59,155 nt of DNA from Woeseiaceae bacterium (GTDB lineage: Bacteria; Pseudomonadota; Gammaproteobacteria; Steroidobacterales; Woeseiaceae). Shown here piece after piece: positions 52,609 through 59,155 of the stretch. The DNA lies in the NCBI GenBank assembly GCA_028289545.1, contig JANQPG010000027.1, positions 1 through 59,155 on the forward strand. Direction: 5' to 3'. The notes under the pieces were generated by a model, which made no database searches, was not told the DNA's origin, and saw only the letters and a program-made list of their open reading frames with translations. Every line of letters begins with the position of its first letter. Positions within the stretch are counted from its first letter, which is position 1. A program made the translations under genes and the position numbers.

Positions 52609-53283
52609 TCAGAAACGATCGTAGCGCGAGCGGCGCTGCCAGCGTATGCGCGGCAGCCACAGACCAATCAATATGCCGACGCCAATAATGGCGGCCCCGA
52701 CGACAACCCACATCCGCGCAGACTCGCCCGACAGCTCCCGGTTCTCCTGCTCGAGCGAACCGATGGTAATGCGCGCGTCAGCGAGCTCATCGAGCAATTC
52801 CGTGTTGCGCGAGTTGATCGCCAGAACATTCGCCGCCGTACGTCTGATCTCCGCCAGCTCCGCTTCGAGGCTGGCCTTTTCGGCCGAGAGCGTTTCAATC
52901 GTCTCTGTTGCCGACGAGTATTGCTCGCGGATACCCGAGAGCTGCGAGTCCAGCGACGAGCCGCGCGTGTTTGCGCTCGTCAACTGCGCGCTCAGCGATT
53001 CGAGCTGCTCGCGCGCGCTGGGTTCGTTCATCAGGTAGCGGCTCAATACCCAGCCCTCGGTGCCCCCGCGGGTTCGGACTCGGGCGTAGCCTGAATCGGC
53101 GTCGCGTTCGAGTACGGTCAGCTCGGTCCCGCTCGACACCATGAGTTCGATGGCGTTGCCGGTGCTCGGCCCGGTGCGCAGGGTGACCTCGAATTCGTCG
53201 CTCACCCAGGCGGACTGGGCATTCGAAGCGAGGGGTAGGATCAGGAGCAGAACGCAGACAATGAAGGAAAAACGCGCAATCAT
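52609..53283 (-). CDS. SH3-domain membrane-anchored protein (TIGR04211 type)
   Basis: A 224-residue protein with a signal peptide (1-23, ending SNAQS), a bacterial SH3 domain (about 25-90; LRTGPSTGNAIE, GWVLSRYL), a long coiled coil (about 95-185) and a C-terminal membrane helix (about 190-212) followed by a basic tail. This order matches the TIGR04211 family, which includes E. coli YgiM. The ATG at 53283 precedes the signal peptide directly; a longer start is unlikely. Function unknown; probably faces the cell wall. Confidence 0.88.
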   Translation of the reverse strand: MIARFSFIVCVLLLILPLASNAQSAWVSDEFEVTLRTGPSTGNAIELMVSSGTELTVLERDADSGYARVRTRGGTEGWVLSRYLMNEPSAREQLESLSAQLTSANTRGSSLDSQLSGIREQYSSATETIETLSAEKASLEAELAEIRRTAANVLAINSRNTELLDELADARITIGSLEQENRELSGESARMWVVVGAAIIGVGILIGLWLPRIRWQRRSRYDRF

Positions 53284-53359
53284 GACAACCGTGCCTTGAG
53301 AATATCCCGCCAATATAGATCAATCGTCAACAATACGCTATTCGTGATTCCCTGCGAAA

Positions 53360-53743
53360 TCAGTCGCTTAATGGCGACAGCCTGGCGATATTCTGCTCCC
53401 AGTGCCGGCCGTCAAAGTCTTCGACGTCGACGCTTGCGATCGTGTCCGGATCCAGGCAATTCACGTTGACGCTTATCCCGTCCGGATGCGAGCGCGGGAC
53501 ATAAAACGACTTGACTCCGCAGCGGCTGCAGAACCGGTGTTTTGCCACGCCCGTGTTGAACGTGTACTCACTGAGTACGTCCTCAGGCGTCGTCAGACGG
53601 AAGTCCTTTGCAGGAACGATCAGGTGCAGAAAACCCGTCATATTGCAGATGCTGCAATTGCAGCGTGTCGCTGCAATGTTCGCCGGCGCCGTCACTTCGA
53701 AGCGTACGGCGCCACAATGGCACCCCCCTTTGTGTGTGACCAT
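53360..53743 (-). CDS. GFA-family protein (glutathione-dependent formaldehyde-activating fold)
   Basis: A 127-residue zinc protein of the GFA/CENP-V fold. Zinc ligands are in CHCGAVRFE, CNCSICNMTG and FCSRCGVKSFY. Members act on glutathione adducts or have unknown roles. The ATG at 53743 has GGGGGTGAG directly upstream. It follows the methyltransferase-like gene by 11 bases on the same strand. Confidence 0.9.
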   Translation of the reverse strand: MVTHKGGCHCGAVRFEVTAPANIAATRCNCSICNMTGFLHLIVPAKDFRLTTPEDVLSEYTFNTGVAKHRFCSRCGVKSFYVPRSHPDGISVNVNCLDPDTIASVDVEDFDGRHWEQNIARLSPLSD

Positions 53744-53754
53744 GCTCACCCCCT

Positions 53755-54393
53755 TCACGCCGCGCGCTCGAAAACGAGCAGCAGGTTGTTGCCCGGCATT
53801 GCGTAGCGTCGGCGACGACTCAAACCCGCGCGCTCGGCAAACTCGTCGACGCGCTCGATCGCGCGAATCCCCATCTTCGGATCGCCCAGCCGCAGTCGTT
53901 CGTCGAACTGCCGGTTGCTCTCCGTACTGAACCGACCCGCCTCCGTGAACGGACCGTACAGACAAAACACGCCGGCAGGATACAACGCCCGACCCATGAG
54001 GCGGAACAAACGCTCCACGTGGTACTCGCTCATGATGTGCGCGGTGTTGGCGGAGAACCCGGCATCGTAGCCCGCGGGCACCGAAGCAGACGCAACGTCG
54101 ATCTCGAGCGGATCGCTCAGATTGGGCAAGCTGCTGGCGGCTTGCCACAAACGAATCGATTCGAGCTGTCCGGGCATTTCGCTCGGCTGCCACTCGAGCC
54201 AGGGCATCGCCGCGGCAAAGCCGGCGGCGTGTTGACCAGTCCCCGAACCGATCTCGAGCACGCGCCGGCATCCGACAAACTCGACGCGCAGCGCCGCGAG
54301 AATCGGCTCGAAGTTGCGTTCGGCCGCCGGGGCATTCGGCAGGTCGTTTGCCGTGGGTGTATCAGGCAAGTTGCGGCTCGATGACGCCCGCAT
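53755..54393 (-). CDS. DUF938 SAM-dependent methyltransferase-like protein
   Basis: A 212-residue protein with AERNFEPIL at the start, the SAM-binding motif [16 protein letters not shown] (about 45-60), [20 protein letters not shown] and the conserved C-terminal [12 protein letters not shown], all typical of DUF938. The substrate is unknown. The ATG at 54393 overlaps orn by 32 bases; a TTG at 54369 (overlapping the orn stop) would be an equally good start and closer to other family members. It forms a unit with orn upstream and the GFA gene downstream. Confidence 0.88.
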   Translation of the reverse strand: MRASSSRNLPDTPTANDLPNAPAAERNFEPILAALRVEFVGCRRVLEIGSGTGQHAAGFAAAMPWLEWQPSEMPGQLESIRLWQAASSLPNLSDPLEIDVASASVPAGYDAGFSANTAHIMSEYHVERLFRLMGRALYPAGVFCLYGPFTEAGRFSTESNRQFDERLRLGDPKMGIRAIERVDEFAERAGLSRRRRYAMPGNNLLLVFERAA

Positions 54394-54946
54394 CGATAAA
54401 ACGTTCGCGATACCAGCGAAGTTCGGCAATCGAATCGCGAATATCGGCGAGCGCAAGGTGCTCGGATTCCTTGTTGAATCCAGCCGCCACCTCGGGAGCC
54501 CACAGCGACGCCAGTATTTTCAGCGTGGTGACATCGAGGTTGCGGTAGTGGAAGTAAGCTTCGAGGGTCGGCATTTCGCGGGCAAGGAAGCGCCGGTCCT
54601 GACAGATGCTGTTGCCGCACATGGGGGAAGCCCCCTCGTCCACCCAGTCTCTAAGAAACTCGAGAGTGTGTGCTTCGGCAGCGGCCAGATCGAGACTACT
54701 GTCGAGCACCCGCGCCGTCAGGCCCGACTCGCCGTGCTGGCGGGTATTCCACTCGTCCATCGCGTCCATCCTCTCCCGGCTCTGTCGAATCGCCAGCGAA
54801 GGTCCGGCCGCCAGTTCGTTCAGGTGCTTGTCGGTCACAATGGTGGCAATCTCGATGATCGTGTCGGCCTGCGTGTCGAGGCCGGTCATCTCGAGGTCGA
54901 TCCATATCAGGTTGCTGGCCTTGTCGCCTTCTGCCGTATCGCCCAT
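54362..54946 (-). CDS. orn: Oligoribonuclease
   Basis: DEDDh 3'-5' exonuclease that degrades short RNAs and pGpG. The motifs are [10 protein letters not shown] (about 14-23, acidic pair), [13 protein letters not shown] (Asp) and the terminal [10 protein letters not shown] (His and Asp). Its 194 residues are normal. It is divergent from rsgA, the usual gammaproteobacterial arrangement, with 88 bases between the starts. Confidence 0.96.
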   Translation of the reverse strand: MGDTAEGDKASNLIWIDLEMTGLDTQADTIIEIATIVTDKHLNELAAGPSLAIRQSRERMDAMDEWNTRQHGESGLTARVLDSSLDLAAAEAHTLEFLRDWVDEGASPMCGNSICQDRRFLAREMPTLEAYFHYRNLDVTTLKILASLWAPEVAAGFNKESEHLALADIRDSIAELRWYRERFIDAGVIEPQLA

Positions 54947-55034
54947 GTTTCACTCTTGAATGCTGCTACTGGCGGCAGTGTACCGAAAGTGGGACCTGTT
55001 AACCCTACGCGAAACGGGCATACTGTCCGCCATC

Positions 55035-55973
55035 ATGAAGACGGAGTCGCCGGAAGACGCACTGGTCGTCGCAACCTTCAGTCGGCGCATGCGCCTTCGC
55101 CTCGATTCGGGTCAGACGGTCGACGCCCGTTTGAAGGGCAAACGTCAGCGGGCGGTATGCGGCGATCGCGTTCGGGCCGAGCGTATCGACGGCGAATCCG
55201 ACTGGCTGATTACCGCCGTTCACTCCAGGCGCAATGCCCTGACGCGCCCTAACCGCCGTGGCGAAGCCGAAACGCTGGCCGCCAACCTCGACCGGGTGTG
55301 TGTCGTCGCCGCACTCAAGCCGGCGCCGGACTGGTACATCGTCGATCGTTACCTTTGCGCCGCCGAGCTCATGCAGGTTGACGCCGCCGTGCTCGTCAAC
55401 AAACTCGACCTTCTCGGCCTTGACCTTCCTGACAACAGGTCGAAGCTCGGCGCCGATCTCGACGAAGCGCGTCGTGAATACGAACGCCTCGAGTATCCCT
55501 TCATCGCGCTGAGCGCAGAGGACGGCACGGGCCTCGATGAGCTTGCCCGACTGCTCTCGAGCGGCATCAGCATCCTCGTCGGGCAGTCCGGGGTGGGTAA
55601 GTCGAGCCTCATTAACTCACTACTCGCCCGTGATGCCCAGAAAACCGGCTCGCTGTCCGACAAACACGGCGAGGGCAGGCACACGACGGTCAATTCAGTG
55701 TTGCTCGACCTGCCGGGCGGCGGCAGTGTCGTCGACTCGCCCGGGGTGCGAGACTACGCGCCGGCACTCGAAGACAGCACCGATGCCGCCAGGGGATTTC
55801 GAGAAGTGCAAGCGCACGCCGCGGGCTGCCGGTTTGCCAACTGCCTGCACCTTCGGGAACCACAATGCGCGGTGAAGGATGCCGTGGCCGCCGGCGAAAT
55901 CAGCGCGCGACGCTACGAATCGTATCGGCGGTTGGTGAATCTGACGCGACAGCTCGCCCCCAAACGCTCCTAG
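55035..55973 (+). CDS. rsgA: Small ribosomal subunit biogenesis GTPase RsgA
   Basis: Circularly permuted GTPase that matures the 30S subunit. The OB fold comes first (VVATFSRRMRLRLDSG, RAVCGDRVRAE), then G4 (VNKLDLL), G1 (GQSGVGKSSLINSLL, about 195) and G3 (DLPGGGSVVDSPGVRDY). A C-terminal zinc finger has C-x4-C-x-H-x5-C in GCRFANCLHLREPQC. I chose the ATG at 55035 (312 residues); the longer frame to 54960 gives an atypical start. Confidence 0.95.
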   Translation: MKTESPEDALVVATFSRRMRLRLDSGQTVDARLKGKRQRAVCGDRVRAERIDGESDWLITAVHSRRNALTRPNRRGEAETLAANLDRVCVVAALKPAPDWYIVDRYLCAAELMQVDAAVLVNKLDLLGLDLPDNRSKLGADLDEARREYERLEYPFIALSAEDGTGLDELARLLSSGISILVGQSGVGKSSLINSLLARDAQKTGSLSDKHGEGRHTTVNSVLLDLPGGGSVVDSPGVRDYAPALEDSTDAARGFREVQAHAAGCRFANCLHLREPQCAVKDAVAAGEISARRYESYRRLVNLTRQLAPKRS

Positions 55974-55979
55974 ATTCGG

Positions 55980-56330
55980 CTAGCCCGGCGGCCAGCCAAA
56001 GCGCCGGCCACCCAGAAGGTGCAGGTGTATATGGAATACAGTCTGGCCGGCCGCTTCGTTGCAGTTCATGACGACCCGGTAGCCGTCATCGGCAAGCCCT
56101 TCCGCCGCCGCAATGTCGCGCGCAGCCGTAAACAGACTACCGACTATCGCCTGGTCCGCGTCATCGAGATCGTTGATCGTTGCAATGTGTTTACGGGGAA
56201 TGATCAGTATGTGTACGGGCGCCTGCGGATTGATGTCGCGGAAAGCGAGCGTATCCTCCGTCTCATGCACGATATCGGCCGGTATTTCCCCCGCGACGAT
56301 TTTGCAAAACAGGCAGTCCTCGATCACCAT
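55980..56330 (-). CDS. hinT: HIT-family nucleotide-binding protein (HinT)
   Basis: A 116-residue histidine-triad protein, typically a purine nucleoside phosphoramidase. The start EDCLFCKIVAGEIPADIVHE and the triad HIHLHLLGG near residue 100 are diagnostic. It lies 57 bases downstream of recR on the same strand and converges on rsgA with only six bases between the stops. Confidence 0.93.
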   Translation of the reverse strand: MVIEDCLFCKIVAGEIPADIVHETEDTLAFRDINPQAPVHILIIPRKHIATINDLDDADQAIVGSLFTAARDIAAAEGLADDGYRVVMNCNEAAGQTVFHIHLHLLGGRRFGWPPG

Positions 56331-56387
56331 GACTTCTCGATCACTCTACAACTCCAACTGGATTTCCGCACTTACGGGCGCGGACGT

Positions 56388-56996
56388 CTAACGACCCTCG
56401 TTGACGGCTCGACGCCCGTAGAAAGCGTGTGACAGGGTACCGCCGTCGACGTATTCAAGCTCACCACCCAGCGGAACGCCGTGCGCAATACGACTGGCGT
56501 TAACGCCGTTGCGCTCCGCAAGATCGCTCAGGTAGTGTGCCGTCGCATCACCCTCGACGGTCGGGTTGGTCGCAATGATGAGCTCGCTGACCTCGCCTTC
56601 CGCGAGCCGCGCCTCCAGCATGTCGAGACCCAGCTCAGCCGGACCGATGCCATCGAGCGGCGACAGATGGCCCATCAACACAAAGTACAGCCCTCGATAG
56701 CCGGTAGCGTCTTCCAGCGCCATCACGTCGGCCGGCGATTCGACGACGCACAGCTGCTGCACATCGCGCCCACTCGACTCGCAGATCGCGCATAGCTCGT
56801 TCTCGGTCAGCATCCGGCAGCGCTTGCAGTGCCCGATCGACTCGACCGCGGACTTGAGCGCGTCCGACAGCGACGCGGCGCCGCTGCGGTCGCGTTCCAG
56901 CAAGTGAAAGGCTATCCGCTGTGCCGATTTCTGGCCGACGCCCGGCATACACTTGAGCGCGTCGATCAGCCCGGTCAGCCTGGGTGAAAAGGCCAT
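56388..56996 (-). CDS. recR: Recombination protein RecR
   Basis: RecFOR-pathway protein of 202 residues. A helix-hairpin-helix ([24 protein letters not shown]), a four-Cys zinc finger ([16 protein letters not shown]) and the Toprim domain ([41 protein letters not shown]) follow in the usual order. It sits nine bases after ybaB in the conserved dnaX-ybaB-recR operon. Confidence 0.97.
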   Translation of the reverse strand: MAFSPRLTGLIDALKCMPGVGQKSAQRIAFHLLERDRSGAASLSDALKSAVESIGHCKRCRMLTENELCAICESSGRDVQQLCVVESPADVMALEDATGYRGLYFVLMGHLSPLDGIGPAELGLDMLEARLAEGEVSELIIATNPTVEGDATAHYLSDLAERNGVNASRIAHGVPLGGELEYVDGGTLSHAFYGRRAVNEGR

Positions 56997-57005
56997 GTAA
57001 CGCCC

Positions 57006-57329
57006 TTAAAACGGCAGCTTGAAACCCGCGGGTAGCCCCATCCCTGCGGTCATCCCGGAGAATTTTTCCTGCACGGTCGCCTCAACGCGGCGCAGGGCGT
57101 CGTTGAACGCGGCCGTCACGAGATCTTCGAGCATCTCCTTGTCGTCGCCGATCAAACTGTCGTCGATGTCCAGCGACTGGATCTGATGACGGCAGGTCAT
57201 GACAACCTTCACCATGCCGGCGCCGGATTCGCCCGTGACCGTCAGCGAGGCCATTTCCTCCTGCGCCTTCTGCATGTTTTCCTGCATCTGCTGGGCCTGT
57301 TTCATCAACTGCCCGATACCCGCTTTCAT
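57006..57329 (-). CDS. ybaB: Nucleoid-associated protein YbaB/EbfC
   Basis: A 107-residue DNA-binding protein of the YbaB/EbfC family. The sequence [18 protein letters not shown] and the family end [10 protein letters not shown] are clear. It lies 32 bases after dnaX and nine bases before recR. Confidence 0.95.
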   Translation of the reverse strand: MKAGIGQLMKQAQQMQENMQKAQEEMASLTVTGESGAGMVKVVMTCRHQIQSLDIDDSLIGDDKEMLEDLVTAAFNDALRRVEATVQEKFSGMTAGMGLPAGFKLPF

Positions 57330-57361
57330 AGCGTTCTCCTGAATACCTGTGAGTGCCGTCC

Positions 57362-58972
57362 TCAGTCGGACTGAGGCTTGGCGACAACCTCGATCGAATC
57401 CTGTTTGAGTTCCGCGCCGAACATCGACTTCAACGCCTGCACATTCGGATCGCTCTCGAGCGACTGCCGCGCCGCTTCGAGACTTTCGTCAGCGAGGCGG
57501 TTTTCCGCCTGATGCGGCGTCTCGGGCCCGTCAGTACTGACCGCAATGTCGACCTTCAGTTCTTCGCCAAAGTGCTTGGACAGCGCTTTTGCCAGTGTCT
57601 CCTGCCGCGGCCGCGTCAGCATGGACGCAAACCGCTCGTCGAGCGACAGATGCACGGTGTTGTCGCTGCGATTCAAGAAGGCGCAGTTGCCCGCGAGAAG
57701 CCGCGCAGCACCGTTCAGGCCCAGCTCGGGCAACAGCGCCGCCCAGTCGGGTTCCTGCCAGCGGGCGGTTGCCGCTTTTGATTCCGCCACCGGAACCGCG
57801 GACCGGGCGTTCTCAGCTTTACTCGCAGGGCTTTGCGCGCCACGGCCAGCCGCTGACGGCGCCGCCTTCGATTCAGTTGTGGCCGGTGTTGCGGGCCTGA
57901 ACGCCAGCATCCTCAAGAGCGTCATCTCGGCACCGCTGCGCGGATCCGGCGCCAGGTGCAGGTCGCGCCGGCCGATAATCGCCGTTTGATAAAAGAGCTG
58001 CACGTCCTCGGGCGTCAGCGCATCAGCCAGCGCCGTCGGTTCCGCCTCGCTGCTTTCTTCGTCCGCGTTGCTGGCACCTACCACCTGAAGTACGGCAACG
58101 CGCTGCAAAAGCGCCGCGAGGTCGTCCAGCAGCCTTCCGTAGTCGGGAAACTGCTCGTCGATGTCCGCCACGGTAGCCAGCACACCCTTTGCATCGTGTT
58201 CGGAGAGCTGGGTTGCCAGCCGGTCGACGTACTCGCGGTCGATCGTGCCGAGCATCTTCGCCAGCGGTTCTTCACTAATATCGCCACCGCAGTAAGCAAT
58301 GGCCTGATCCAGTAGGCTCAGTGAATCGCGCATGCTGCCGTCGGCTGCCCTCGCCAGCATCGCCAGCGCCGCGGGTGTTGCCGGGATGTCCTCGGCTTCG
58401 GCAATGTGCTTCAGTCGGTCGGCGATCAGCTTTGGCGTCATGCGCTTCAGATTGAACTGCAGACAGCGTGACAGCACGGTCACGGGCAGCTTCTGCGGAT
58501 CGGTCGTCGCCAGCAGGAACTTGACGTGCGGCGGCGGCTCCTCGAGCGTCTTGAGCAACGCATTGAAGGAGCTTTTCGACAGCATGTGCACCTCGTCAAT
58601 CAGGTACACCTTGTAGCGGCCGCGCGCCGGCGCGTACTGCACGTTGTCGAGCAGATCGCGAGTGTCGTCCACTTTGGTCTTGGACGCCGCGTCCACCTCG
58701 ATCAGGTCGACGAAGCGACCCTCGTCGATCTCGACGCAGGCGCTGCATACCCCGCAGGGCTCGGCGGTCACACCCTTTTCGCAGTTGAGCGCTTTGGCCA
58801 GGATCCGCGCAATGGTGGTCTTGCCGACGCCGCGCGTACCGGAAAACAGGTACGCATGGTGCAGCCGGCCGGTCTCGAGCGCATTCACCAGTGCCGTCAG
58901 GACATGCTCCTGGCCCACGGTGTCGGCGAAGGTTTTCGGCCGCCATTTGCGGGCCAGAACGAGATAGCTCAT
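57362..58972 (-). CDS. dnaX: DNA polymerase III subunit gamma/tau
   Basis: Clamp-loader ATPase of 536 residues. The AAA module has Walker [16 protein letters not shown] (about 45-55), zinc-binding Cys ([10 protein letters not shown]), Walker [10 protein letters not shown] and sensor sequence [10 protein letters not shown]. The tau-specific C-terminal part follows, with an Ala/Pro/Ser-rich linker (about 370-415). I chose the ATG at 58972 ([15 protein letters not shown]), the usual start. No slippery A-run for programmed frameshifting was obvious. The 4.5S RNA gene lies immediately upstream. Confidence 0.96.
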   Translation of the reverse strand: MSYLVLARKWRPKTFADTVGQEHVLTALVNALETGRLHHAYLFSGTRGVGKTTIARILAKALNCEKGVTAEPCGVCSACVEIDEGRFVDLIEVDAASKTKVDDTRDLLDNVQYAPARGRYKVYLIDEVHMLSKSSFNALLKTLEEPPPHVKFLLATTDPQKLPVTVLSRCLQFNLKRMTPKLIADRLKHIAEAEDIPATPAALAMLARAADGSMRDSLSLLDQAIAYCGGDISEEPLAKMLGTIDREYVDRLATQLSEHDAKGVLATVADIDEQFPDYGRLLDDLAALLQRVAVLQVVGASNADEESSEAEPTALADALTPEDVQLFYQTAIIGRRDLHLAPDPRSGAEMTLLRMLAFRPATPATTESKAAPSAAGRGAQSPASKAENARSAVPVAESKAATARWQEPDWAALLPELGLNGAARLLAGNCAFLNRSDNTVHLSLDERFASMLTRPRQETLAKALSKHFGEELKVDIAVSTDGPETPHQAENRLADESLEAARQSLESDPNVQALKSMFGAELKQDSIEVVAKPQSD

Positions 58973-59039
58973 AGGGGCTTGAGGCGGGGTTGTCCGGCGT
59001 CGTCGAATCGAACCGCCAGTGTAACTCAAAAGTGGCCCG

Positions 59040-59146
<107 letters not shown>

Positions 59147-59155
59147 ATTATGCGT

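Noticed and set aside
53744..54271. N-terminal extension fused to the GFA protein
   Set aside because: It overlaps the DUF938 gene in another frame and has no domain; the ATG at 53743 has a good ribosome site.

Overview
The window is a GC-rich chromosomal segment of a gammaproteobacterium. The housekeeping blocks have the usual gammaproteobacterial order: dapB-carA; hrcA/grpE/dnaK/dnaJ next to nadK-recN; fur/bamE/ratB/ratA/smpB/ssrA; ppsR/ppsA; orn/rsgA; and ffs/dnaX/ybaB/recR. The tmRNA tag is ANEDNYALAA. The many lipoproteins, two TonB receptors and single-cysteine Fur fit a deep-branching marine or soil lineage (Woeseiaceae, Steroidobacteraceae or Chromatiales-like). That assignment is an inference, not something I could test. 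No phage, insertion sequence with a transposase, CRISPR array or tRNA was seen.

Layout. 1-6.4 kb (minus strand): carA start, dapB and the heat-shock set dnaJ, dnaK, grpE, hrcA. grpE and dnaK each have a sigma-32-like promoter of identical geometry, and a 160-bp palindromic mobile-type repeat lies between hrcA and grpE. 6.5-13.6 kb: nadK-recN, fur, bamE, ratB-ratA, a second inverted copy of the repeat, a sodium:solute symporter, smpB, ssrA and its terminator. 13.8-28.1 kb: an accessory metal island (below). 28.1-44.5 kb: lipoproteins, small membrane proteins, a stress kinase (srkA), an amidotransferase, an NlpC/P60 hydrolase and a peptidase / AAA-ATPase / FHA-protein run. 44.7-59.2 kb: prc protease, ppsR and ppsA, orn, rsgA, hinT, recR, ybaB, dnaX and the 4.5S RNA.

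The most interesting part is the 13.8-28.1 kb island. Three operons each begin with a palindromic site built on GTTATAAC, which looks like a Zur (zinc uptake regulator) operator. At two of them the site overlaps a sigma-70-like -10 element. The operons encode (i) a siderophore-type TonB receptor with a complete FecBCD-type ABC importer, (ii) a small Cys/His exported protein with a TonB receptor carrying His/Glu-rich loops, and (iii) a MerC-like membrane protein, a LolD-type ATPase, an FtsX/MacB-type permease, a DUF3299 exported protein and a Fur-family regulator that looks like Zur. The permease of operon (iii) carries about 140 periplasmic residues made of 32-residue His/Asp repeats (about 45 histidines). 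I infer a self-contained zinc-starvation island, with two routes across the outer membrane, one classical inner-membrane importer and one poorly described MacB-like machine.
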